DNA from: Chryseobacterium taichungense
GTDB lineage: Bacteria; Bacteroidota; Bacteroidia; Flavobacteriales; Weeksellaceae
NCBI RefSeq assembly: GCF_900109935.1
Contig: NZ_FOBV01000002.1
Span: forward strand, 434,001-498,000
Direction: 5' to 3'
DNA: 64,000 nucleotides
Each line of letters begins with the position of its first letter. Position 1 is the first letter of the stretch. Position numbers and translations under genes: made by a program. The notes below the pieces were generated by a model. That model was not told the origin of the DNA and searched no databases. It saw nothing but the letters and a program-made list of their open reading frames with translations. Of the stretch, positions 18,652 through 28,590 are shown in pieces.

Positions 18652-19752
18652 ATGAAAGCTTCATTAGTAGAAGGATTAGGCGGGGTATTCCATACCGTTG
18701 ACATCGAAATAGATTCTCCGAAAGGCATGGAAGTCCTGGTTTCCATCAAAGCGTCGGGATTGTGCCATTCAGATCTGCATATACGGGATAAAGGCTATGG
18801 CTATGCGTTTCCTGTTATTTTAGGTCATGAACTTGCGGGTGTAGTAGAAGCGGTTGGTGATGCCGTTACCGAATTTAAAGTTGGCGACCATGTTGTTGGC
18901 TGTCTGATACAGTATTGCGGGCATTGCCGAAATTGCCTTCAGGGGAAAACTTACCTATGTGAGCATCCCGAAGAGACATTGAGAAAAGAAGGAGAGGGTG
19001 AACGGATTTTTTTGAAAGATAAAGCCACAAAACTAAACCAGATATTCGGATTGGGCGGGTTTGCCGAAAAAGCACTTGTCCACCAATATCAATTGGCTAA
19101 AATACCTGACGAAATGCCATTCAAGCAGGCTTGTATTTTGGGATGTGGAACAGTAACAGGAGCCGGTGCGATTATCAATACGGCGCATATCCGTCCGGGC
19201 GATTCGGTCGCTATTATCGGTACGGGAGGTGTTGGCCTCAATGCGATTTCCGGTGCTAAGGTCGCGGGAGCCACTACCATCATTGCAATTGATATTGCAG
19301 ATGACAAACTGGAATTCGCCAAAAAATTTGGAGCAACACACTTGGTCAATTCTAAAAAAGAAGATCCAGTTGCCAAAGTGAAAGAAATTACAGATGGAGG
19401 GGTTGATGCGGCTTTTGAAGTCATTGGATTTAAAGTTACATCGGAACAGGCCTTTCACATGACGCGCAAAGGTGGCGGCGCGTATATAATCGGAATGGCC
19501 AAACCAGGTACTGCTATTGAAGTGGAATCCATTGAAGAATTGATGGGGCAAAGTAAACATTTGGAAGGGGTGATCATGGGATCTACCAACCATAAACGCG
19601 ATATCCCGATGTACGCCGCATTATACTTGCAGGGCCGGCTCAATCTCGATGACCTGATCTACCAGGAAATATCCCTCGACCAGGTTCAGGATGCGTACGA
19701 TCAGTTAGCAGAAGGAAAAATTATAGGAAGGTCTGTAATTACGTCTTTTTAA
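18652..19752 (+). CDS. Zinc-dependent alcohol dehydrogenase, class III/NDMA-type
   Basis: A 366-residue MDR alcohol dehydrogenase. Catalytic zinc ligands are Cys38 and His59 (GHELAG). The structural zinc site is Cys89, Cys92, Cys95 and Cys103 in QYCGHCRNCLQGKTYLC. The NAD fold has IIGTGGVGLNAISGA followed by an acidic IAIDIAD that selects NAD. It is similar in plan to NDMA-dependent or formaldehyde-type class III enzymes. It is in an operon with the aldehyde dehydrogenase 35 bases upstream, probably under the AraC regulator at 16128. A hairpin at 19923-19950 may end the transcript. Confidence 0.9.
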   Translation: MKASLVEGLGGVFHTVDIEIDSPKGMEVLVSIKASGLCHSDLHIRDKGYGYAFPVILGHELAGVVEAVGDAVTEFKVGDHVVGCLIQYCGHCRNCLQGKTYLCEHPEETLRKEGEGERIFLKDKATKLNQIFGLGGFAEKALVHQYQLAKIPDEMPFKQACILGCGTVTGAGAIINTAHIRPGDSVAIIGTGGVGLNAISGAKVAGATTIIAIDIADDKLEFAKKFGATHLVNSKKEDPVAKVKEITDGGVDAAFEVIGFKVTSEQAFHMTRKGGGAYIIGMAKPGTAIEVESIEELMGQSKHLEGVIMGSTNHKRDIPMYAALYLQGRLNLDDLIYQEISLDQVQDAYDQLAEGKIIGRSVITSF

Positions 19753-19922
19753 AATACATTTTGCAGCTATACAAATTTTAAACTTAAATAATATCGATGG
19801 CTGGTTAATACGACTTTTTGTTTTTTGAATAAAAGTTATTATTGACTGCCGATAACTTACCAAAATAGTCCATCTTATGATGCAGTACCGTATTAAACTT
19901 ATACGCTACAAATTTTGCAGGT

Positions 19923-19950
19923 AACCGTCTCACCATTGAGGCGGTTTTTT
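19923..19950 (+). terminator. Rho-independent terminator
   Basis: A 10-bp stem (AACCGTCTCA, loop CCAT, TGAGGCGGTT, one G-T pair) runs into six T residues. It is 170 bases after the alcohol dehydrogenase stop, the only upstream gene in this direction. Confidence 0.75.
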
Positions 19951-20201
19951 AGGCAATATGTATTTGAATTAACCAGAAATATATGGAGTAGTAAGGAACT
20001 AATGATAAACTTGCGCGACAAAAACTCCGGCAAGGAATTTTACCCAAGCTATGTAAGGCAACTCAAAAGATAAAAGACTGAAGCAGAATCTCTAACTCGA
20101 AAATTGATTGTAACAACTCTGGAGATACATTTAATTTCAGAACCTGGCCGGGTTAAAACCGTTTGACACCTTATATCTATCATTTAAAAATCTGAAAAAA
20201 A

Positions 20202-20234
20202 TAGTTTGAATTTAAACTAATTAATGTATATTTG
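20202..20234 (+). promoter_or_regulatory. Operator-like palindrome overlapping the promoter of the universal stress gene
   Basis: AGTTTGAATTTAAACT at 20203-20218 is a near-perfect palindrome also found at 25989-26004 and 26536-26551. Its TTTG (20205-20208) can serve as the -33 box: 18 bases later TATATTTG (20227-20234) matches the -7 consensus. A repressor bound here would block the promoter. The universal stress gene starts 99 bases downstream. Confidence 0.65.
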
Positions 20235-20333
20235 TTGAAATAGAATATGGTCATTTGCCATCATATAAGCATAATCATCATGCAGAATTTCGCTGACATC
20301 TGACTTCTTCAACCAGGAAAAATTTGAGCGATT

Positions 20334-21179
20334 ATGAAAACAATTCTGATACCGGTTGACTCAACTGCCACAACCGAAAATGCCGTTTTATTTGCAGCAC
20401 AATGGGCTCAAGAATATGGCTATGATCATATCATTCTGATGAAAACATATGATTCTGTATTTGATTACATCAACATTTCGGAAGGTTACGCACTGGTGAA
20501 CGAAGAAACGGTCAACAGGATCCATGAAAACAACGAAGCATTGCTGGATCACCTGGAACACTTAGTTAAAAAAACAGGTTTTACCACCAGGGTATCAAAG
20601 GTTACGAGCTCTTTTACCATGTTGCGCAGCATCAATAATTATCTCAAAGCAGACAACACCATTGAGCTGCTTGTTCTGGGAACTGAAAATCGGGCAGGCA
20701 GCACCAGCAGCACTGTTTCGGAAAATATTATCAGTATTGCAAGGACAAGCCGGGTTAAGACCTTAATTGTTCCCGAAGGGGATCATTATAAAGAGGTGTC
20801 CAATGTTCTTATCCCGTGTGATATCAGCCGGGCGGATCACCTGGAAAGACTGTCAGATTATAAGTCTTTTCTAAAAAACCGGAACCATCATCTGATGCTG
20901 CTTTATATCGATACCAAAGGTGACAAGGATACCAGGGATCACAATAAGGAGATTTGGGAAGATTACGTGAATGACTATTTAAAAAATATACCTTACAGCA
21001 TCCATTATTCTTTCGGTAAAGAAATCGTACGAGGAATATTGGCTTTTGCAGCGTCTCACCACACGGACCTTATTATTGCCTTGCCCGGGGAACACAGTTT
21101 TCTCTATCATATGGCCAATCGCAGTATTTCGGAGGCAATCTATCAGAATGTCAGCCGTCCTGTGCTGATCTTAAAATAG
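20334..21179 (+). CDS. Tandem-domain universal stress protein
   Basis: A 281-residue cytoplasmic protein with two USP domains, about 1-145 and 155-281. Domain 1 begins MKTILIPVDSTATTENAVLFAAQWA and ends near VLGTENRAGSTSSTVSENI, similar to the ATP-binding G-x2-G-x9-G-S/T motif. Domain 2 begins VSNVLIPCDIS and ends in LIIALPGEHSFLYHMANRSISEAI without that motif, so only one domain is likely to bind nucleotide. The promoter carries the same palindrome as the neighbouring efflux operon, which links this gene to that regulon. A TetR gene follows 46 bases downstream. Confidence 0.85.
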   Translation: MKTILIPVDSTATTENAVLFAAQWAQEYGYDHIILMKTYDSVFDYINISEGYALVNEETVNRIHENNEALLDHLEHLVKKTGFTTRVSKVTSSFTMLRSINNYLKADNTIELLVLGTENRAGSTSSTVSENIISIARTSRVKTLIVPEGDHYKEVSNVLIPCDISRADHLERLSDYKSFLKNRNHHLMLLYIDTKGDKDTRDHNKEIWEDYVNDYLKNIPYSIHYSFGKEIVRGILAFAASHHTDLIIALPGEHSFLYHMANRSISEAIYQNVSRPVLILK

Positions 21180-21225
21180 CCTTCAGTAACATATTCAAAA
21201 CATCAAATTTAATCAGATCAATGAG

Positions 21226-21822
21226 ATGAAAGATCAGGAAGTGAATGAACGCAGGGATACAAAGGAAACAATCCTCAAAAGTGCTGTGAAGCTTTTTTCC
21301 AGAAATGGTTATGAGCAGACGAGCATTCGTGATATTGCAAACGAAGCCAACATCAACTGCTCCATGATCAACTATCATTTTGAGAGCAAGGAAAATCTTT
21401 TGGTCACGATACTTCAGGATCTGTATGTCAGCATAGCTTCAATTGATGAGCTGAGCGAAAATAATACTGAGGAAAAATCGCAGCTCGAACATTATATCAG
21501 ATCTTCGGTACAGGAACTATTCAGGCTGGACGGGATATCGCTACTTTTTATCAGCGAGCAGGTTCACGCCTCAACGCCTAAAACCAGACAATTGATTACC
21601 CAAATGGAACAGGCTCATTTCTACAGGTTTTGTAAGATCATGGACACCCAGCGTACCCAACTTAAGGTTAAAAACTCCGATCGCGACCTTTTATACCATT
21701 CGATCTTTGGATTGGTCAAGCAGATGATCATCAAAGGAAGAAGGCGTGAGAGATCACAAAAACATACTGAAAAATGTACGGTTGATGATATCATGGATTA
21801 TATCAACAAAAATATCCTTTGA
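21226..21822 (+). CDS. TetR/AcrR family regulator
   Basis: A 198-residue regulator. The N-terminal HTH is clear: TKETILKSAVKLFSRNGYEQTSIRDIANEANINCSMINYHFESKENLL. The rest is an alpha-helical ligand/dimer domain without recognisable pocket motifs. It is cotranscribed with the universal stress gene and converges on the MFS exporter gene, 83 bases away. It could regulate the efflux genes or sense the same compounds. The shared palindrome could in principle be its site, although the MarR protein is the better candidate. Confidence 0.87.
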   Translation: MKDQEVNERRDTKETILKSAVKLFSRNGYEQTSIRDIANEANINCSMINYHFESKENLLVTILQDLYVSIASIDELSENNTEEKSQLEHYIRSSVQELFRLDGISLLFISEQVHASTPKTRQLITQMEQAHFYRFCKIMDTQRTQLKVKNSDRDLLYHSIFGLVKQMIIKGRRRERSQKHTEKCTVDDIMDYINKNIL

Positions 21823-21905
21823 TCCAATTATGTATAAGATTTTTGAATCGGGCACAAGCAGATATACCAAAATATAATCTCTTATTTGAAAACATTTCTC
21901 AGGAT

Positions 21906-23450
21906 CTAAGATAATTTATAACCTTTCATGCTGTTGCCTCTCACCATCTTTCGCAACATAATGATACGTCGGATATTAAAATTGCCATAAGAATGGGTGA
22001 ATATGAATATCAGTACCGGAACGATCAACCAGCAGAGTGAGCCCAGCACGATCTTTGAAGAGGCCATCATCGCATTGTAGTTAATATTTTGGTAAATGCC
22101 CATTCCGTCCTGTATATTCCCACTATCCAGGTAATTGGAAATATCACTGAGGCTCTGCCATTGTCCCTGGTAAGTTGCCCATCCTACCAGCGCAGAACCT
22201 ACAGCCGTGGATATTGCTGATCTTATAGGTATCAGCACAGCCATTATTCCCAGCATCTTTTCCTGTGAAAGGCCAAGCACCGTATAAAACCATATTCCGA
22301 TAAAGAGCGTTGCCATCCCCAGGCCTTTAATGATCATGGTGTATTCCAGATAGCGGATGTCCATCTGAGGCTGGATCAAAAGATACAGGCTTAAGGTATG
22401 TAAGAAAAGGCATACAAAACCGAAACCGATATAATATTTGACCGGCCACTGGTATTTAAATCCGAACGATGCCATGATTCCCGCCATGACAATTCCCGGA
22501 AGCATCCATAAGTTGATATCTGCATTGATCAGGTTATTATACCCTAAAATTCCCAAAGTGAATTGTGAAAATGCGGTAGAGCTTCCCAGGTATATTCCCA
22601 TAAACAATAACAGGATGGTTCCGTGAATGACATTTTTATGCCTGAAACATTCAAAATGGATCATTTTTCTTTTCAGGAACTTCTGCCTGTAGATCAGCAG
22701 CAAAAACAGGATCAGGCTTAAGGCTAACGATCCGGTGATATACGGTGAAGTGAACCACGCCTGCTGCTTCATGAATATGAAGAAATAGACAAGCAGCATG
22801 TATGAGGAAGCCAGCATGACTAACGAAAGCCAGTCGATCTGGTGAAGCGGCATTTTGAAACTGAATCTCTGATTATGCTGAAAGATCAGTGAAAGAAGCG
22901 TTATGAGCAGCATTAATCCTGTCATCAGAATGTATGGCCTTTCCCAGCTGCCATTATAGACAAGGCTGGAAAAGCAGTACCCCGACAATTGCCCGAATCC
23001 TATGGAAAGCGGGTAGAATACAGAATAGAACTTTCCGCGGTCACCGGTAGGGGTGATCATAAACATGACCGGCAACAATATTTCGATCATGGGAAACATT
23101 TTGAGAAAGCCTATCAGAAAGCTGCACACGACCAGCACCCGGGGATCTTCGGTGGTCCCGCACATATAAGATAGCAGAGCCAGCAACAGTGAGCACACCA
23201 CAATGATCTCTTTGCTGCGAAAACGCATCTTGACACGCATCATGATCATGATCGAAAGTCCCATACCTACAGAACCGGCATAAAATGCCAATGAGATGTA
23301 TTCAGGATAGACCGACATGGCCCCATAGAGATCAGAGGCAATAGTCGTATACGAGCCCGAAATCGCCATCATGGGAAAAAGAATGATCATCATAAGCAGC
23401 AGCATCACCGGCTTGGGTACCCAATGGGCAAATGGTCCTTTGTTGTACAT
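21906..23450 (-). CDS. MFS drug exporter, DHA2-like, 14 TM
   Basis: A 514-residue inner-membrane protein with about 14 hydrophobic segments and a TM1 carrying PVMLLLMMIILFPMMAISGSYTTIASDL. Size and partner genes fit the EmrB-type proton-driven exporter of a tripartite pump. It is the last gene of a leftward TolC-HlyD-MFS set and starts 5 bases after the HlyD gene. Substrates are unknown. Classical DHA2 motif C is not clear by eye, so the subfamily is inferred from size and context. Confidence 0.85.
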   Translation of the reverse strand: MYNKGPFAHWVPKPVMLLLMMIILFPMMAISGSYTTIASDLYGAMSVYPEYISLAFYAGSVGMGLSIMIMMRVKMRFRSKEIIVVCSLLLALLSYMCGTTEDPRVLVVCSFLIGFLKMFPMIEILLPVMFMITPTGDRGKFYSVFYPLSIGFGQLSGYCFSSLVYNGSWERPYILMTGLMLLITLLSLIFQHNQRFSFKMPLHQIDWLSLVMLASSYMLLVYFFIFMKQQAWFTSPYITGSLALSLILFLLLIYRQKFLKRKMIHFECFRHKNVIHGTILLLFMGIYLGSSTAFSQFTLGILGYNNLINADINLWMLPGIVMAGIMASFGFKYQWPVKYYIGFGFVCLFLHTLSLYLLIQPQMDIRYLEYTMIIKGLGMATLFIGIWFYTVLGLSQEKMLGIMAVLIPIRSAISTAVGSALVGWATYQGQWQSLSDISNYLDSGNIQDGMGIYQNINYNAMMASSKIVLGSLCWLIVPVLIFIFTHSYGNFNIRRIIMLRKMVRGNSMKGYKLS

Positions 23451-23455
23451 CTTCT

Positions 23456-24622
23456 TTATTTTATATTGATCTCAACGTTCATTCCTGCACGGAGTTTCTT
23501 TAGCTCTTGTGGCGGATTGTTCTTGGTAAATTCGATGCGCACCGGGATCCGCTGCTGAACCTTAACAAAATTTCCCGTTGAATTATCGACAGGCACAGCG
23601 GCGTATCTGGCTCCTGTTGCGCCGGAAATTGCTGTGATCTTTCCTTCAAATTCTTCACCATCCAAAGCATCAACCTTAATGTTTGCCAAACCGCCTATCT
23701 TAATATTGCCCAGCTGTTTCTCCCGGTAGTTGGCCGTTACCCAAATGTTGTTGATATCCACAATGGTTGCGACCTGCTGACTTGCATTCAGCAACTGGCC
23801 GACATTCACCGTTCTCCTGCCCATAATTCCGTCATGTGGAGCAGTAATGACGGTGTAAGACAGATTAAGCTTTGCCATCGCCAACGCATTGGCCGACCTC
23901 TTGATTTCAGCATCATTAAGCCCTAATTTGGATTGCACTTCCCGGACGGAAAGCTCGCTGGTCGTTCTCGAATTGATGACAGACTGGTACTGCGCGATCT
24001 GGGCTTCCAGCTGAGCCTTCTGTGCTTCATAATCCGTTTTTATCTGTTCGAACTGCTGCCTGGTCACGGCCTCATCATTCAATAGATTCTGGTATCTCTT
24101 AAAATTCTGCTCCGTATTCCATAAACGGGCTTTCACAGCATCGATGTTGGCCTTGGCAGCTTCTACATTCGCACCAACAGTATACACATTATTGGCAGCC
24201 GTTTTCACTGAGGTGGAAGTTGCATTTCTCGACGCTTGTGCTGACATGTAGGCGGCTTCCGCCTGTCCGAGCTGGGTCCGGATCTCCCTGTCATCCAGGA
24301 TCAGCAGGGTGTCGCCTTTCTTTACATATTGGTGTTCAGTGAAACGTATCTCTTTGATATAGGCGGATACCCGGGTATTGATGGGATTGATGTAGGATTC
24401 GATCTGGGCTGCGTTGGTAAACTTATCGTTACCTACATTAAAATAGGATCGTACAACAAAGTAAAGACCTCCCAGGACCAGTGCGAGTATCAAAAGGTTA
24501 ATGATCTTCATACTGTTTCCTTTCTTCTTTTTCTTAGACTCATGCGGGGGGTGCGATTTCTGTGTATGATGTTCTCCGCTCTTAGGGTTTTCAGGCTGAT
24601 GATTCGCTGTATCTTGTGACAT
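23456..24622 (-). CDS. HlyD/EmrA-type periplasmic adaptor
   Basis: A 388-residue membrane fusion protein. A polar N-terminus (His/Lys/Pro-rich, about 37 residues) precedes one TM helix (IINLLILALVLGGLYFVVRSYF). Then come the first lipoyl half (INPINTRVSAYIKEIRFTEHQYVKKGDTLLILDD), a long alpha-hairpin coiled coil (about 95-215), the second lipoyl half (LNLSYTVITAPHDGIMGRRTV) and a beta-barrel with INNIWVTANYREKQLGNI. It bridges the MFS exporter and the TolC channel. The TolC gene is 22 bases upstream and the exporter 5 bases downstream. Confidence 0.92.
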   Translation of the reverse strand: MSQDTANHQPENPKSGEHHTQKSHPPHESKKKKKGNSMKIINLLILALVLGGLYFVVRSYFNVGNDKFTNAAQIESYINPINTRVSAYIKEIRFTEHQYVKKGDTLLILDDREIRTQLGQAEAAYMSAQASRNATSTSVKTAANNVYTVGANVEAAKANIDAVKARLWNTEQNFKRYQNLLNDEAVTRQQFEQIKTDYEAQKAQLEAQIAQYQSVINSRTTSELSVREVQSKLGLNDAEIKRSANALAMAKLNLSYTVITAPHDGIMGRRTVNVGQLLNASQQVATIVDINNIWVTANYREKQLGNIKIGGLANIKVDALDGEEFEGKITAISGATGARYAAVPVDNSTGNFVKVQQRIPVRIEFTKNNPPQELKKLRAGMNVEINIK

Positions 24623-24644
24623 TTTATTTCTTTTTTTTGTTGAA

Positions 24645-25964
24645 TTATTTTAAGCTTCCGCTTTCTCTCAGCAGTTTATAGTAGGCATAGACGATATTGA
24701 TTTCTGAGTTGGCGAACTGAAGTTCAGCATCCAGTTTGGCATTACTCGCATCGATCAGATCAAGTAATATAGCCAGCTGATTGTTATATTTGCTGTTCAT
24801 GATCCGGTAATTTTCATTCGCTAATCTCCTGTTGGTTTCAAGGGCGATATTCTGTGTGACGGATTCATTATACCTGATATAGGCCGCGTTGATCGCAACA
24901 TCGATGGCCTTCTCGGTCTCATTGACCTGAGCAAGAGCTTTATCTTTTTCAAGCCTTACCTGTTTCAATTTTTTTGGTGTCTTGTATAAAGCATCGATGT
25001 TAAAATTCAGCGACAATCCACTGCTCCAGCCATTGGAATACATATCCAAAGCTGGTATGACGGTAGTGATGGGTCTGGCAAGTTTATTGCCTGCAAAAGC
25101 CGACAGCGTTGGAAGCATTTCTGCCTTAGCTATTTTTTCGGTCAGGTTATAAACATCGACCGCTTTTTTAGTGATCTGCAGGGAAGGATTAAATTTCCCA
25201 TATTCTCTATAATCGCTGATGGACAATGCTTTTGGGGTATTTTCAAGAAGCGTCTCGTCCGGCAAGATTTCTGTTGTCTCTGCTAGTCCCAAAGCCGTCG
25301 TCAGTTGTTTGTTGAGGATCTGGCGGTTGTTGTCAACTACTTCTAGGGCCATGTTCAGATTGGATAGCTGCAATTCGCCCCTGATGACATCATTACGCGT
25401 TACCATACCCTGACTATAAAATTTGTTGATATTTTCCAGCCGTTGTTTGGCAAGCTTGATATTTTCCAGATATACGGACCGTTGGTTGGTCAGTTTGTAA
25501 AGGTCCAGGTAATATCCCAGCGTTAAAAGCTTGATGTTTTGTTCATTGGACTCATAATTCAATTCTGCCAATTCTGCGCGGAGTGACTGTACTTTGATAT
25601 TGTTCTTTACAGCACCTCCTTTCCAGATCAGTTCGCTGGCGTCCAGGGAAAAAGTATTGCCGAAATGAGGCATTTCAACATTGGTAAAGTTTGAAAAATC
25701 TTTATTCATTATAAATGCATTGCCTATATAATATCCCTGAAGGCCTGCGCTGGCATTAGGGAGCCGCGCATCTTTTGCGATCTCTATATCTTGTTTTGCA
25801 ATAGCGATATCAGCCTTAGATACGGCCAGATTAGGATGATTTTGCCGGACAAGCTCAAAAAGTTCCGGAACAGATATTTTTCTTGTTGTTATTTGCTGGG
25901 CGTTGATGCCAATATTAGACAAAATGCCTACAGCTAAAGCCATTACTAATGTTTTTATGTTCAT
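24645..25964 (-). CDS. TolC family outer-membrane efflux protein
   Basis: A 439-residue protein with a signal peptide (MNIKTLVMALAVGILSNIGINAQ) and two OEP repeats rich in long amphipathic helices, for example ISVPELFELVRQNHPNLAVSKADIAIAKQDIEIAKDARLP. It forms the outer-membrane duct of the pump. It is first of the efflux operon. A copy of the shared operator palindrome lies 25-40 bases upstream of its ATG, between it and the MarR gene. Confidence 0.92.
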   Translation of the reverse strand: MNIKTLVMALAVGILSNIGINAQQITTRKISVPELFELVRQNHPNLAVSKADIAIAKQDIEIAKDARLPNASAGLQGYYIGNAFIMNKDFSNFTNVEMPHFGNTFSLDASELIWKGGAVKNNIKVQSLRAELAELNYESNEQNIKLLTLGYYLDLYKLTNQRSVYLENIKLAKQRLENINKFYSQGMVTRNDVIRGELQLSNLNMALEVVDNNRQILNKQLTTALGLAETTEILPDETLLENTPKALSISDYREYGKFNPSLQITKKAVDVYNLTEKIAKAEMLPTLSAFAGNKLARPITTVIPALDMYSNGWSSGLSLNFNIDALYKTPKKLKQVRLEKDKALAQVNETEKAIDVAINAAYIRYNESVTQNIALETNRRLANENYRIMNSKYNNQLAILLDLIDASNAKLDAELQFANSEINIVYAYYKLLRESGSLK

Positions 25965-25988
25965 CTCATTATTAATTCGTATTCATAC

Positions 25989-26004
25989 TGTTTAAATTCA
26001 AACT
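25989..26004 (-). promoter_or_regulatory. Operator-like palindrome ahead of the efflux operon
   Basis: GTTTAAATTCAAACT (25990-26004) is the reverse complement of the site at 20203-20218 with one end base changed. It sits in the 98-bp gap between the MarR gene and tolC. No good -7 element follows at the normal distance, so the site may regulate readthrough or a weaker internal promoter. Confidence 0.6.
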
Positions 26005-26062
26005 ATTTTAATATGTTTAAAATTTTAAATAGGCTCTTCAAAAAATCTTTATCCTTATAGGA

Positions 26063-26515
26063 TTATTCGCTGATGGTCTGTAGTATCATTTGGAGTTTGA
26101 TCGTTGTATTTTCGATCTCCTGTATCAGGTCAGCAGTTAGTAAAGGTGCGTAGACCTCTTCCAATAGGGGAATTAACCTTTTCTGATAATGTTCACCTTC
26201 TTCCGTCAATGAGATCAGCTTATTCCGCCTATCCTGCGGGTCGGGATTCCGTTGCACAAGTCCGCGCGCATTCATATTATCAATCAGAGAGGTGATGCTG
26301 GCTTTATTCCGGTTGGTTTTATCCACAATTTCCTGTTGGTTGACGTTGTCTTTATCCCACAAAATATATAACACTTCCAGCATCTCAATGGTCAGGTCAA
26401 GATCATGATCTTTCATTTTCTTCATGAACTGAGTGCGTACCGCTTTCCTGGTATCGCGCATGGTATCAATTAATCTTGAGATTTTGGCCAGATCCTTATG
26501 TTGACTAATTTTCAT
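26063..26515 (-). CDS. MarR family regulator
   Basis: A 150-residue winged-helix regulator. The recognition region is DNVNQQEIVDKTNRNKASITSLIDNMNARGLVQRNPDPQDRRNKLISLTEEGEHY, with the family's DxRxxxxxLT wing. Its gene precedes the TolC-HlyD-MFS operon in the same direction, and its own promoter carries the shared palindrome. It is therefore the likely repressor of the efflux set, released by a phenolic or similar ligand, and autoregulated. Confidence 0.92.
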   Translation of the reverse strand: MKISQHKDLAKISRLIDTMRDTRKAVRTQFMKKMKDHDLDLTIEMLEVLYILWDKDNVNQQEIVDKTNRNKASITSLIDNMNARGLVQRNPDPQDRRNKLISLTEEGEHYQKRLIPLLEEVYAPLLTADLIQEIENTTIKLQMILQTISE

Positions 26516-26519
26516 TTTG

Positions 26520-26551
26520 CAAAACTATAAAAAATAGTTTGAATTTAAACT
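26520..26551 (-). promoter_or_regulatory. Autoregulated promoter of the MarR gene
   Basis: On the minus strand TAGTTTTG (26527-26520) matches the -7 consensus and TTTA (26549-26546) lies 18 bases upstream as a -33 box. The palindrome AGTTTGAATTTAAACT (26536-26551) covers the -33 region. The -7 box is only 4 bases from the ATG, implying a nearly leaderless transcript. Confidence 0.6.
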
Positions 26552-27825
<1,274 letters not shown>

Positions 27826-27835
27826 AAAATTAAAA

Positions 27836-28573
27836 ATGCAAAATATTAAAGGAAAAGTTGTTGCCATTACCGGGGCAAGCAGTGGAATGGGTAAAGCCAT
27901 CGCCGTTGAATTAGCAGAAAAAGGGGCTAAAGTTGTTTTAGGTGCAAGACGAACGGAACGCTTGCAACAATTGGTTGAAGATATAAAAAGTAAAGGTGGT
28001 GAAGCCTCTTTTACAACAATCGACGTAAAGAATAAAGCTGATTTGGTTCAACTGGTTACTAAGGCAGTCGAGCAATACGGAAAACTCGATGTAATGATAA
28101 ATAATGCCGGCATTAGTCAGTTAAATCGCATCGATGATCTAGATATTGAAGGTTGGGAAGAAATGATCGACATTAATCTTAAAGGCGTTTTATATGGAAT
28201 GGCGGCTGCAATTCCGGTCTTCCAACAACAGCAAGCGGGGCATATCGTCAATATTATCTCAACGGCAGGTATAAAAATTACTCCCATGATGGGCGTTTAT
28301 GCCGGGACGAAAAACGCCATTCGCACTATAGGAGAAGCGTTTCGTCAGGAATCGGATGGGAAGATCCGTATTACAGGAATATCGCCGGGCTACGTGAATA
28401 CAGACTTTGCAAGCAACATCAGGAACGAAGAAATGAAGGCAGCCATTCAACAAGGAATGGAGCAAATGGCTATTGATCCTATAGCTATTGCGAACGCAGT
28501 GATTTATGCAGTTAGCCAGCCAGACGACGTTGAAATTGGCGAAATTGTGATTCGCCCGTCAAAACAAAATTGA
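27836..28573 (+). CDS. Short-chain dehydrogenase/reductase
   Basis: A 245-residue classical SDR. The cofactor motif is TGASSGMGKAIA (12-23), with basic residues after strand 2 (GARRTERL) that favour NADP. NNAG is at 89-92, and the catalytic residues are Ser142, Tyr155 and Lys159 (YAGTK). It is the middle gene of the AKR-SDR-AraC operon. Substrate unknown. Confidence 0.92.
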   Translation: MQNIKGKVVAITGASSGMGKAIAVELAEKGAKVVLGARRTERLQQLVEDIKSKGGEASFTTIDVKNKADLVQLVTKAVEQYGKLDVMINNAGISQLNRIDDLDIEGWEEMIDINLKGVLYGMAAAIPVFQQQQAGHIVNIISTAGIKITPMMGVYAGTKNAIRTIGEAFRQESDGKIRITGISPGYVNTDFASNIRNEEMKAAIQQGMEQMAIDPIAIANAVIYAVSQPDDVEIGEIVIRPSKQN

Positions 28574-28590
28574 TTACATTCGTAAAAGAA

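Larger units (their letters stand above)
19753..20333. other. 580-bp intergenic region
   Basis: This holds the terminator-like hairpin at 19923-19950 and the operator/promoter at 20202-20234. The stretch between them has no open frame or repeat that I can support. Confidence 0.5.

Noticed and set aside
19033-19593. Minus-strand 186-codon frame inside the alcohol dehydrogenase
   Set aside because: Fully antisense to a gene with intact zinc and NAD motifs; its composition (many Ser, Asn, Arg, Cys) is not protein-like.
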